Assembly: GCA_003117195.1 (NCBI GenBank) | Contig: BDSI01000238.1 | Coordinates: forward strand, 1-64,000 | DNA from: Eudorina sp. 2006-703-Eu-15 | Lineage: Eukaryota > Chlorophyta > Chlorophyceae > Chlamydomonadales > Volvocaceae | Length of the DNA: 64,000 bases | Direction of reading: 5' to 3' | Shown: positions 10,964 through 23,100 of the stretch, piece by piece | How positions within the stretch are numbered: the first letter of the stretch is position 1 | Layout: each line of letters opens with the position of its first letter | The notes under the pieces: generated by a model | The model's database searches: none | The model's input: the letters and a program-made list of their open reading frames with translations, nothing else | What the model was told of the DNA's origin: nothing | Translations under genes and position numbers: made by a program

Positions 10964-13900
10964 CTATTCGTCGCCTTTGGTGCCGTGAGCCTCAGGGGAA
11001 ACAAAAAGCTGCCGCACAGGAACCGTAAAAGGCTGTCCGTCGGCGGTCTCCACCAACGCCAGACTGCCGGTGGCGTTCCAGTATTTGAAGAAAAATGGCC
11101 CCTCCCTGTCAGCGCCAAGCTTGTGGGAGCGCCGGGTCCATCGGCACACTGTGGCGTTTTCTGTCAGATCCGGTAGGTGCGCAAGCGCGTCGGAAGTGTC
11201 TGCTGTAGTGATGTCCTTGCTTTGGGGTTCAGCTGCCGGCAGTGGTGACGGTAAAACATCCATACCCGTAGCACGGCCGATTGGGGTCTGCGGAGTAGCA
11301 GCCTGTAAGTCGGTCTTCTTGTTCTCAGCGGTTGGCGGCATAGGAATTCCCTGCCGTTTAGCGTAGTCTCGTTGCTGCTGTACTTTGGCTTTGGTTAGGT
11401 TCTCCCCAACCTGACTAGCCATGCTGTCCAAAAGCGAACGTCGTTGCTGCAAAGCTTCATAGTCCTCCGCGCATGCCTCCACGGATTCCTCCGTTGCTGG
11501 CATCGTAATCTGAATGGCGCTGCGTTCAGCTGCCGTGGTGAGTTCCTTTCCGAAAACACACAGCGCGGGGCTCAGGCGTGTGCTATCTTGTCGTGTAGCG
11601 CGATAACCATAAAGGATACGGTATACTTCAACGTCCCAATTATCCTCTTTGTCGTTAATGCACTTCCGCAGTGCCGTCAACAGCACTCGGACGAGACGCT
11701 CTGCCTGCCCATTGCTCTGCGGTGAGTACGCAGCAGTATGACGATGTGTAATTTTCTGATCTTGAAGTAGGCGAGCGAATTCGCCGTCCCATTCGCGGCC
11801 TTGGTCAGTCATAATGATTTCTGGGGAACCATATCGGGTGATCCACTGTTGCCAAAGCCAAGATGCCGTAGTAATGGCCTTCTTATCAGGTAGGGGGCCG
11901 GCCTCAGGCCATTTGGACCATGAGTCGACAGCCACAATCAGGTAGCTGTTTCCACGGGGCGTTGTCTTGTAGGGGCCCATCAAGTCGATATGTACACGTC
12001 CCCACAATGGAACCACTGGGAGAGGGCGCAGCTGTGGCTGACGCACCAGCTTTAGTTTATCAGGAGCGCACTTTGGGCACTTGGCGACGTGCGTCCGTAC
12101 ATCATGTTGCATATTTTCCCAAAAGAAACGTTTCCGCAGGAAGTCGTACGTCTTGCTGACTCCCCAATGAGCCATATCGTGAGCCTCCTGTAGGGCCGCT
12201 GCGCGTTCCTCAGGTTTCAACACACGCACACGTGATTGCTTATCTGTGCTCTTCTTCCATAGTTGACCATCTGAAAATTCATACCGCGCGGCCTTCTTGC
12301 GCAACCTTGTCATCTCCCGCAGGTTATCTTCTCCGGATGCCGAAGCATCGACGGGCAGCTTGCCGGTCTCAACGTACCGAATCAACGCACTGTCCTGCCA
12401 GATGTCCGTGACGGTTGAAGGTCCGGGTTTCGGTGCTTCACTCGAGCTGTTATCACTGCCCGAGGTAAGAACGCTTGAAGTTGAGTCGCTCTCCTTGTTA
12501 GAGTAAGACGAGGGAGAAGAAAGTGACGGGATCAATCCCTGAGTAGCAGTACGGTCGGCCACAGGACGACCTGGGGGGCCCCGGGGGCGAATAATGGCTG
12601 GCCCTCCAGCCAATTGACGATCGGCGGGAAGAGATGGAGCCGGCGTGTCCAGGGCGGGCACGGGCGGGGAGAATCGAACACGCTTGACTGGCGCATCACC
12701 AGAAGCGGTAGTAAGGCGACGCTTCGTCGGGCGGACAGATTTTGTCGAAGGTGTAGTCGGGTTATCCTTATGAAGTGGGCAGAACCATGGTCCGGCCGGG
12801 ACTGCAGCAAAAGGCGGGTCCAGACATGTAGTGTGCCAACCCAGGCAACAGGAAGGCTCATCGCAAAGCAGTAGGATAGACATCGGTCGTCCACGTAGGC
12901 AGACCGCGCAAATGATTCCAGGGTCATCATCCTTATCAGTGCTTTCTAAACCAGGCGGCTCTGCGTAATCCGCCAGACGTTGATTGAGAGCAGGCCGGCG
13001 ACGGCGTTTCCGTGCGCGTTCCGTTGTAGGTGTAACATCAGGCGCGTCAGTCGTCGGATGAGTTGTCTTATCCAAGCGCCGCTTGCCGAGCGAGACCAGG
13101 GAGCTGGCTGCTTCGCGCAAGGGGTCGCGCTCTGGGGAAGGCGAAGAGAGACGAGGCGGCGGGTGAGGTGCCACCGTAGCCATTCCAACAGGTGGGTTGT
13201 CCTGATGACGCTCCTCCTCTTGTTCGGCGATCAGAATCTGAACCTCGGAAGCGACAGCCGCAATTGAGCATGCCAAGATGGCGGCATCCTCAAAGGGGTC
13301 CTGAACATGATCGGTTTCGGTAGCCATGTCACGGTCCATCAAGTGTCCCAAGCGACTCAGACCATCCACATTAGAATTCTTGCGCCCAGCCTTGTGCATT
13401 ACTTCAAAGTCGTACGCCTGAAGCTTGAGTGCGTAACGGGCCAACTTGCCGAGAAGGTCCCGTGCGCGTACAGTCCTCAAAGACCGAACTGCCATGGAAT
13501 CCGTAATGAGCACAAAGTGCGTGCCGTACAAATAGGGGTGGAAGTGCTTGATAGCCCATAGAGCAGCGTAGGCCTCTCCATCCGCCGCGCTGTAGTTGAG
13601 TTGAGCTCCTGTCATAGCCTTGCTGGCGAATTGCACAGCGTACTCAAATCCTTCGTCGTCCCGCTGGGCTAGGCACGCGGCAACGGCGGTACGGCACCAG
13701 TCAACTTGGACCATAAACGGGCGCTGAAAATCAGGTGCGCGGAGTACAGGCTCCCGCAACAGGGCGTTCCGAAGCTCTTGAAAAGCATCTTGTTCGCGCG
13801 GGCCCCAAGACCAGGGAGCTCCTTGCTTGAGTAGCGCATATAGTGGCCGAGCGATCAGGCCAAAACCAGGGATAAGCTCCCGGTAGTAACCAACAGCTCC

Positions 13901-15740
13901 CAACCAAGCTCGTACTTCGCGAACGTTGGTCGGAGAAGGAATCTCTGCAATCTTCATGACGTTAGCAGGGTTGGGTCCCACGGTACCGCGTACCCCATCG
14001 AGTAGGTGACCAAGGAAAATCACACGTTGCCCAAACGTGCATTTCTTAGCTGCGATCTTGAGACCAGCCATCCGTAGCAGATCGAACACCTGCTGAAGAT
14101 GTCGTACATGATCTTGTAGTGTGGGGCTGAAAATCAGAATGTCATCCAAGTAGACCACCACACAGCGCTCCTAGCGCTCCCGTAGCGGACCATCAGTCGA
14201 TGCCGGGTGCGGAGGCGAATCCTCTAACAGCGGGCCTAGCACCTTGTGCATCAGGGTAGCGAACACGGCGGCTGACCCCTTGAGACCCATGGGCATCCGT
14301 ACATACTGATACATGGCCGTCGGCGTAGCAAATGCCGTACGCTCCTTGGAAGCCTCGTCGGCCATGGGGACTTGCCAGTAGCCAGACTTCAAATCCAGAC
14401 TCGAGTAGTATCGTGTTTCACCACCCGGAGGTGCAGCAGTATCCAAAATATCCTGGATGTGACCTATCGGAAATCGAATGTCCTTAGTAACGTCGTTGAC
14501 CTTGCGCATGTCGACGCAGGGCCGAAGCTCTCCGTTCTTCTTGGGGACGACTACCACCGGCGACACCCAAGGGCTGTTGGACAGCTCGATGATCCCGTCC
14601 TGAAGCATCTGCCGCATCTCAGCGTCAACGGCAGCCTTCTCGGTGCGTGATAAACGGTAAATGTTTTGGGCGATGGGAGGATGCTCCCCTATGTCCACTC
14701 TCATGGACACCCATGTTGTGAATCCAAGCTCTCGGTTGGTGAGGGCGAACATGTCGAAGTTGTCGGCCAGACACGTGTCCAGCAATTGGCGGTCGGGGTA
14801 TGGGAGATCGGTATTCACCTTGCTACTTAGCAAGACGCGTAGCTCGGTGGTAGGAGTCTTGATGGGCCGGATCGCACGAGCCACTAGTCCGCGGAAATGG
14901 GCCTCCTCCAAGGGACCGTCGTGATCTAAACCGTCCGGAGCGATAGCAGCCGGCACGGACGCATCAAACTGTGTCGCCGTGGTAGGGCCGAAAGTGGCGG
15001 AGGAACGCTCCTCGGTCAGCAAACGTGGGATTAACAGCTCCCGGGGACTCAAAACTGGTATGGGTAGAGGGGTCGAACAGGGCGGATCGGCGGCAGTCGA
15101 AGTAGACGCCTCAGGAATCAAGTACGAGTCATCGTTGCACTCAACACCGTCTCCAAGCCAAACATCTGCCCTGGCTGCTTCACTGCCGGAGCTAACGACG
15201 CTGTCGGTGCTCCACGCATCCGCGGCCCATTCACCACTGGAGGTGCTTACTGACAAGGCCTTGTCTGACCTAAGCATCTGTCGTACAAGCATGTCAACGA
15301 TGTGTTGCATGTCTGTGTCTCCTCCAAGTTCCGAATCAATATCGCTGGGCACTTCGCTGCTTCCCGCAGGTAAATCGACAATCTCAGGTGCGGAGTCTTC
15401 GCTGACAACCGATGGTGACGCCTCCTCTCGGGGCGTGGGCGTCTCAGGCGGCTGTACCGGGGTTTCGGCCTCCAACATGAAAGCTGGTTGATGACCGTCA
15501 TTCTCAGGTGAGTCATCCCAAAGCCGGGCAGACGGGGGAACACCGGGGCCAGGGCTCCGAAGAAAATGGATAGCAATGTTGGACCGCTGATCTCGGTCGT
15601 TGGTATACTCAAGACGACTACTGTCGTACGAGATGCTTGCCCGAATCGGGTAGAGAAAATCAGTGCCCAGGAGAAGCTGATAGTTGAGGGCGGTGCTGAC
15701 GAACGGACACAGTAGTATCGTAAGATCGCCAGTAGACACT
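10964..15740 (-). pseudogene. Element A2 pol: C-terminal protease, RT, RNase H, PHD, integrase
   Basis: The segment continues the polyprotein that starts at 29,696, after the B insertion. The protease C-terminal motif LLGTDFL is at about 15,655-15,675. RT carries RPCVDMRKVND and YLDD (about 14,141-14,156). RNase H shows D, E (DGEAYAAL) and D (ITDSMAV) at about 13,750-13,480. A PHD finger (CAVC, LLCDEPSC, WHTTC, FCPLH) is at 12,914-12,764; its last metal ligand is His rather than the usual Cys. The integrase has an H/H and CPKC zinc module at 12,187-12,063 and catalytic IDLMGP, MTDQGREW and QSNGQAER at 11,990-11,700. A 9-bp tandem duplication at 14,171-14,179 adds an in-frame TAG just before YLDD, dividing the ORF into 528 and 1,065 codons. 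Unless the stop is read through, RT is truncated. Confidence 0.88.
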
Positions 15741-15744
15741 TGTA

Positions 15745-16317
15745 TGTCGTGGCACACGGAGTGATTGACACAGCGCGTGTTCAGTTTGCCGTTAGGGTTT
15801 CAGTGGCCATCTCGTTGGGCCGACGGTTGGGTTTCCCGTTGTTCAGTTTATCATGTGTGCGCGAACTCTCTCAGAAGTGAGCGCGGCATTTACTGCCTGT
15901 ATAAGTATCCTCGTCTTATTCCGGTAGAACATGAGCAGTTTCTGTGCGAATGTGCGTGAACTTGGTTGCATTAGGCCCATGAGGTAGATTCGTCGCTACA
16001 GGGAGGATAGTTTCGGGCCATCTGCGTCACTTAGGCTCGCTGCTCAGCCGAGCTGAGCAGCGGTGATACACGATTGCTGTCTTCACAGATACACCTCTTA
16101 GTGTATGGATTGCACCTCTTAGTGCGCAGTTCTTGCCTGTACAAGGCATTGCTGTAACATCCCAACGAGTGCCGCCGCAACAACATCTCTCGTGGACGAC
16201 AACGCGCAAAGATAAAGTCAGCTGTGCATTGCAGACCGTGTGCCGCTGACAGAGTCTGCGCAGGTGCTGTCCTGCGTCTGCCCGCTTGCAGTGCGCATCC
16301 GCCGCTTTGTCCCATTG
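15745..16317 (+). repeat. Element B 5' LTR (lacks the last 53 bp of the 3' LTR)
   Basis: 573 bp match 27,239-27,811 essentially base for base. The match stops at cccattg. The 3' LTR then continues for 53 bp to the insertion edge, while this copy runs into tatcaccgctc. No standard TGG primer-binding site follows. The end therefore looks deleted or rearranged. Confidence 0.85.
15900..15907 (+). promoter_or_regulatory. TATA-like box of element B 5' LTR
   Basis: tataagta lies 155 bp into the LTR in an otherwise GC-rich context, at a plausible distance for a promoter starting the plus-strand genomic RNA near 15,930. The same box is at 27,394-27,401 in the 3' LTR. Confidence 0.5.
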
Positions 16318-16574
16318 TATCACCGCTCAAGATCTCCATCGGGTCTGCGAGTCATCATTTGTGGTCAACAACGTCTGTTTCAGTAAGGCTGGGCGCGATT
16401 CTGCCGGTTCGTTTGCCGCGCAGTGAGGCTTGCATGTGACATCGTGTGCTGCGAAGACCATCGTGCCTTGCGGGTTCGTAAGCCCGGATTCGCTCGCTTT
16501 GCTGGCTTATCTGTCTGATTCATCGGCCATTACGGGAACAGGGCGGACCCCACGCCGTCCCGCCACCTCTGTGA
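16318..16574 (+). other. Element B leader, no recognised sense gene
   Basis: Untranslated leader between the LTR and the Gag frame. It contains a 21-bp segment (gcggaccccacgccgtcccg plus c, from 16,543) repeated exactly within gag from 17,776. An antisense open frame of 57 codons (16,680-16,507, beginning MATAQQVLQNQNYGYRVL) covers the leader and gag boundary. It reads protein-like but is short and unassigned. Confidence 0.4.
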
Positions 16575-17176
16575 TCGCCTGCACTTGTTTCGAACCTGGC
16601 GCCGCGGCCTCGCGATCAAGCAACTCGAGCACACGATAGCCGTAGTTCTGATTCTGAAGAACCTGCTGAGCCGTTGCCATTACTTACGCCGGTAAAAGCT
16701 GGACCAGCTGACATCGGTGCCTTAGAACGCGCGCTCCGCAAGCTCAAACGTGCTCAGGGTGCTTTGCCAGCAGCTGACGACCCCTCTGGTTCGCTTGCTG
16801 CTGCTGCTGCTACTCAGGGTGCCGGCGTTTCGACTGACCAAGGCACTGGTGCTGAGTCGGTTGGTGCAACCGGCAAAGGACCTGACGCCGCCGCGTCAGC
16901 TGCCCCAGTCGCGCTTGCCCAACCGAGCGGTTCGGGAGCCGGTACTACTGTAGCTGCGGCTGCCGTGGTAGTACCGCGCGTCCCGGTCGCAAGTCGATCA
17001 GCCGAGACCAGTGGCCTGCCGTCAGGTCGGCCGCCTGCACCGCCCCGGCCCACCATGGCGCAACCACACGTCCCACTGCCTCCGATCCCGGTCTACAAAA
17101 CCGCCACGGACAAGGATCCCGGCATCACACTGACCGAGTGGGCCCTCCAGATGAAGGCCTTCGGCATCGAGTGTAC
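16575..17176 (+). CDS. Element B Gag, N-terminal part
   Basis: This frame opens after a TGA at 16,572. It has an amphipathic, Arg/Lys-rich helix (ALERALRKLKRAQGAL) followed by an Ala/Gly/Pro-rich stretch. It has no ATG until 17,055, where CCACCATGGC is a strong initiation context and starts MAQPHVPLPPIPVYK. Gag may therefore begin at 17,055, or upstream at a non-AUG codon, or after a missing base. The frame leads into a Gag-like segment (TEWALQMKAFGIECTLGG) and must shift frame near the G6 run at about 17,175 to continue in the next ORF. The shift could be programmed or an error. Confidence 0.6.
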
Positions 17177-20100
17177 ACTGGGGGGCACTTCCCGGCCCAG
17201 CGTCTCATCGTCGCCGAGCTCTGCCTCCTCAAACAGCCGGACAACCCCGTCGGCAACCTTTGCCGTCAGTCCGGCGAGGCCTGGCTCAAGGACCATGCAG
17301 ATGGTTACGCCGCCCATTTCGTCGCCAAGCCGCCCGCTGGCGGCGCTGCTGTCCCCGAGTACAACGGTCAGGCTTACGGTGACACCCCCGACGTCTTGGC
17401 CTACATCGTCAAGCGGGTACAGCAGCACCGTGGTGGTGCTGAGCGTGCGAGCCCGGAAGAAGTGACCCAGTATAAGCGCCGTCCGGGCGAGACCGTGCAG
17501 GAGACGGTTGACCGCTTCATGCGGCTGAAGCGGTTGGTCCCGGAGGGGCTTCTCACCGATCACCAGTTTGCCCGCTCGTTCTTCAACAGCCTGAAGCACG
17601 AGTGCATCAGGCAACACATCGACCGGCAATGCGTCGATGCTGGGCGCGACGGTGTATGGAAGTTTGACGAGGTCACCAAGTGGGCGCTCAAGTTCGCCCG
17701 TAACTCTGCCACCCTCGCGGACCTGGAGCGGAAGGACAAGCAGGAGGCAGAAGCAGGTACGGCCGGGTCGGCGTCGCGGACCCCACGCCGTCCCGCTACC
17801 CTTGTCACGGACACCACCACCCCGCCATCCACGCCCACCACCTCCGACTTCACCGCTGCCGTCACGGCCGCCGTCACTGCCGTGCTCCGCCAGATGCCCG
17901 GGGCCAGTCAGTCGGGTCGGGGCGCGCAGGGTGGCCAGCAGCCACGGCAGGAAGGCGGGGGCCGGGGCGGGGGCGGGGGCCGGGGCCAGCAGCCCGGGGT
18001 CCGGGGCCGCGGGCCCCGCCGTGATGACCGCCCGCAGCAGGGAGGTGGGGGCCAGCAGCCTGCACCGCGTAACTGGCGTCCGGGGCCAATCACAGGCTCC
18101 CTGCCGCCCTGCGCGTTCCCCGGCTGCCGCGGCAACCGGGAACGGCACAGCCAGGACTTCTGCCGTGCTGCCCACGAAGCGGGCCTGCCGACCGTTTTCT
18201 CCGCCGAGTATCAGCAGCCACCCGCTGCCGCAGGTGCTCTCTGCACGCGGGAGGACGAGCTGGCGGCTGCACACGCGGCGTGGGGTGGCAACCAGCTGGA
18301 TACCGTGCTGGTCACCAAGGCTGAGGCCCTGCTGCCGTCGCACCTGTCCCGCAGCGTGCTGGCGGCAGCCGATCCAGTCTGCAGCACCATCGCTGCGAGC
18401 TGTGCCTCTCGGGATCAGACGCTCGCCGGCTTCCAGCAGCGCCCGCCAGCCCCGCTGCCCAGCACCGTCGCCTCCCGCAACCCCCTCCCAGCCTCGGCGC
18501 CCTGCTCCGTCCGACTCACGAGCACCACCGTCAGCGGTGACACGGTGGACGTCCAGCTCAGCGGAGCGAAGGCGGAGCGGATCTTGCAGCACGCTCTGCG
18601 GGAGGTCACCGGCGGGTCGCCGCCCGCCGGAACGGCTGGCCTCACGTGCGCCGCTGTGGTCCCCAGCGCGCCTGACTGCGACGCCCGCGAGCATGTCCTT
18701 CCCGCTGAGGGCAGCCCGCCTGACCCGCTGGTCAGCGCCGCGACAGCCCCAGTGGATTCACGGTACCCCATTGTCCAGCAGCCGCCAGTCCGCCTGGTCA
18801 GTTTGAGTCCGCAGCTCATGACTGACCGTCACTTCGCGGAGCTCACGCAGTCAGAGCGTGACCTCCTGCTCATGCAGCGTCGCACCGAGGTCCCGGACCT
18901 TGTGCAATGGTCCAACCGCTCGCTGCCGGAGGCTCTCGCCATCACCGACGCCAGCGGGCGGCTGCGCATCGACAACCAGCCGATCTTGGACACAGCATCG
19001 ACGCCTACGCTCATTGACGCGGATTACGCTCGGGAGCTGGGTCTCACGCCGCAAGGGCACGGGGCCATCAACACGGCCAGCGGTACCGGGGACGTCGTCG
19101 GCCGCGTCTTTGGTGTGGACCTTGTCCTCGCCGCCACCACACCGTACGAGACACGCACACGGGTGGAGCTTCTGGCGGTGGCGCACGAGTTTGCTGCTGC
19201 TGCGGGTTTCAAGATCCTCGTCGGGCTGCAGCTCATCAACGGCGTGGATGCCCGGATCCACCACTTTCCACAGACCGCCATCTCCTTCCGCCCGGAGCTC
19301 GCCAAGGGGGGGCCCCTCCCCGCCGTCCCGCTGACGGTGCTCGTGGAGGCGCAGCGCATTCCCCGCGAACGGGCCGCTCTCATCTCAAGGATGCGCCACA
19401 CCATGTGGCAGCCGATGCCGCCAGCGGTCACTTGCGTGACGGTGCACGACCAGGGCACTCAGGAGGAGGAACGCCTGGACTACAGCAACGACGACGACAA
19501 CGATGGCGGTGCTGCGCTGGCTGCGGGCACGGAGCACACCGTCCCCGGCAATGCTGATCCCCAGCTGTCATCCGAATCATCCGGGTACGCAGGGCCGCTG
19601 CCCACCACTGCGCAGCTTCGACACCTGGGTTTAGAGCCCGTCCGCGGCGATGATCGGCGCCGTGCGCAGGAAACTGCCATCCGGCGGCACTTGTGGCGGA
19701 TGGGTGCCACCACGCCGGCAGAGTTGCTCACGCTGCTGCGCCAGCCCGCCAGGGAGCCGGTGCCTGCACGACATCCATGCCGAGACGCCCCGAGGGTTGC
19801 CTTCGACCACCGCCACAGAGGCCGCTCCCAGCCGCCTGCTGGCCGCTCGCCCAGCCGTGGACCACCCCGTGACCGACACCGCTCACTCAGTCGCAGGCCG
19901 CCTCATGACCGTCACCGCTCACCCAGTCGTGGCTCGTCCCGCAGCCGATACTGCTCTCATAACCAGGGCGCCGTGAGCGACCGTGGGGCACGCGGGCGCT
20001 CACCGGACCGACCACCACCGCTGTCAGGATCTGCCACCGTCGGAGATGACCGTGGTCGCGGCGTGTCGCATGCCCGCCCACCAGCCCACCGTCAGGAGCA

Positions 20101-23100
20101 GCGCAGCAGGAGTCGCAGCCGCAGCCCCGGCCATGCCCCGCGCGCGCGCCGGGGCCGCAGCCCTGAGCGTCCCCGCATGCTGCCGCGAGGCCGCAGTCCA
20201 TCCCAGGACCGCAGCCCACCACCGCCGTCGCCGCCACGCCCTGTGGTCCACGACCTGGTGGCGCCGTCAGGTTTCGACGCCATGCCGTACATTCTCAACG
20301 CGGACGGGTTCTTCAGCGTCTCCTTGCCAGCCACCGCCTCCCAGCCAGCCCGCACGGCCCTGCCGGCCACCGTTGGCATCGACACCGGGTTCTCTGGCTT
20401 CATCAGCTTCAACCGTAACTGGCTGGATCAGGCCAGCTTAAGTCACGATCGCACGCCTGTCAAGGTATACGACTTCGATGGGTATAGGCACCACAGCCTC
20501 GGCATTTTCCAGGGCAGGTTCCAGGTTGGCAACAGTCCGGGCCGCCTCATCAGCTGGGGCCCCGCCGCGGATAGCCCGTGGCCTGTTCTTTCCGGCCTAC
20601 GATATGATCTCGTGCTAGGGCAGACGTTTGTGCGCAATTACTGCAACGTCCTTCCACTTGCCGTTGAGCCGCGCATTGAGATCCGGGTCCTCGGCGAGCG
20701 CTTTGATCGTCCCCTTGTCCTGGGCAACACATCGAGCCTTCGTTTCGCCTCCGCCACGATGGGGGGGGTTGCATCCCTGGAGCACGTCAGCGCTGCAGAC
20801 ACGCCGCAGCCGGAGGTCACGGAGGCTGATCTCGATGCCGAGCTGGAGACGCTTATGGCGCGACGTCGGGATCTGGAGGCCGCCATCTGGCTGGAGCTCC
20901 GGGACCGACGGGCCCGGTGGCTCAAGCGGCAAGAGCGCAAGGCGCGCAACCTCCTCCGCAAACGCCGCAAGACGGAGGAGCGGCAGCGTGCTGAAATGGC
21001 TGAGTTGCGCGCGCAGGCCGAGCTGCAGAGAGTGCGAGAGTCGAAGCGGCACATGCGTGCTCAACGGGCTGCCCTGCCACCACCGCCCCCGGAGCCTTCG
21101 CCGTCCCTCGGTAACCGGTTCTGGAAGGGGCTGGCGAGCATACACTTTCAGAGCGTCGGCAGTGGCCTGAAAGTGGTTTTGCTCCTCCTGGTCTTGCAGC
21201 TGCTGGCGCTGCATGCCCAGGCGGGCAGTGTACCCCCTCATCAGCCGCCACTGGAGGGGTACGGCAGCCAGAACGGGGCTGCTCCCACGGTGGCGCGTTT
21301 GCATCACTGGTTCCCAACACCAGGTACGTCGACCGTGCTCGTGGGCAACCACGACGTGACATCACGTGGCCGGGTGTTGACCGTGGAGCCACGAGTGTTA
21401 GCTGGGGGATCGAGCGTGCCTCCTGCCCAGCAGCGGCCCAACCCAGCCCCGTCGATGGCCGCTGGCTCAGTCACGCCGGAAGGGAAGCGGCACCCGGGCG
21501 ATGATTCGAGTTTTGTCAAGGACGCGCAGTACGGGTACACCTGGTGTGAGCGCCCGGACCTATCCCCGGAGATGCGCACTAAGTTGCGGGAGTTGCTGCA
21601 GCGAAATGACGACATATTTGCCCGGTCGTTGAAGGGTCTTGGCTGCTACTGTGGGGAGTTGGGGCCGGCAACCATAGAGCTGGTGCATGATCGTCCCATC
21701 TGGCAAGCCCCGCGGCGGCACTCCCCTCGGGAGCTGGTCATTCAGGATGAGAAGTGTGCTGAACTTCGGGACGCTGGCATCATCGTGCCATCCACCTCCA
21801 CTAAGTACGCCATGAATTCCACCATGCCCGCTAAGAAAGACGCTGACGGCAACTGGACTGACAGCCGGTACTGCTGTGACGCACGTCCCCTGAATGCCGC
21901 CACAGTGCCGGACAAGTATGCGCCGCCTCTGCCTGAGGAGCTGTTCGCACGTGTGGGCAACGCCCGGTGGCTGTCCAAGATGGACTGCCGGGCAGCGTTC
22001 AACCAAATCCCGCTGCGTGAGTGTGATCGCGAGAAAACTTCCTTCTGGTGGAAGGGGTCGCTGTGGATGTACTGCCGCAATCTGTACGGCCTGAAGAACG
22101 CCACGGCGCACTTTCAGCGCATCATGGATCACCACATTCGCAAAGCTGGACTCCAACACTGTGCAATGGCGTTTGTAGATGACATCCTCGTATACTCACA
22201 AACTGCGGAAGAGCATGCTGAACATCTTGCGCGGGTGTTGGAGATGCTCCGTTCCATTGGCCTGAAGCTGCATCCTGATAAGACCGTGCTCGCTGCCCAC
22301 ACGGTCGAATTCTTAGGGCACATGGTTAGTGCGGACGGACTGCGCCCGATGGATGCGAAGATCGCGGCGATCCAGGCCCTAGCGCCGCCAATCAACCGCA
22401 CCGAGCTGCTGAGCCTCTTGGGGCTGATGAATTACTACCGCTGCTATCTCCCCAAGTTCAGCGAAATGGCCGCGCCGCTCAACGCACTGACGCGCAAAGG
22501 TGTTGTGTGGGACGACAATGTGTGGGGCCCTGAACAGCAAGGAGCCCTTGACGCGCTGAAGGCGGCGTTCCGCCGTGAAGATCTGGTGCTACGCCGTGTG
22601 CAGCCGGACAGGCCGCTCATCCTTCACACTGACTTCTCGAACCTGGGCATCAGCGGGGTTTTGGGTCAGTTGGGTGACGACGGCAATGAGTATATGTGTG
22701 CGTGTGTCTCGCGCTCCTTGAATGTTCATGAGAAGAACTACACGTCCTACAAGGGCGAGATGCTTGCTGCTTGCTGGGCCATGAAGGTCCTCCGCCCGTA
22801 TCTGCATGGGCGGAACTTCACACTTGTCACTGACCACGCCCCGCTGCTCTGGCTGATGGAGAATGAGAACCTCACGGGGCAGTACGCACGCTGGGCCTTG
22901 ATCATGCAAGAATATGACTTTGACGTGTGCCATCGCCCAGGTGCGCTGCACCAAAACGCGGACGCACTGAGCCGCAGCCCGTTGCCTTCCACCTCAGACG
23001 GCACCGGCGCACGGATGGATGAGGAGGCTGACCCGGTGCCGCCCCGCCCCAAGCTGGTCAACTACCCTGGCTCGTTGGTCACGGGTGAGGCTGCCGTGCT

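Noticed and set aside
17093..18694. 533-codon minus-strand frame and 389-codon plus-strand frame (17,637-18,806) over element B gag
   Set aside because: They are shadow frames of the GC-rich Gag/RGG coding region. Their translations are low in complexity, with no domain, while the sense frame carries the recognisable domains.
20615..21392. 245-codon minus-strand frame opposite the second protease and coiled coil of element B
   Set aside because: Antisense shadow with repetitive Gln/Arg/Leu content caused by the sense coding. No domain seen.
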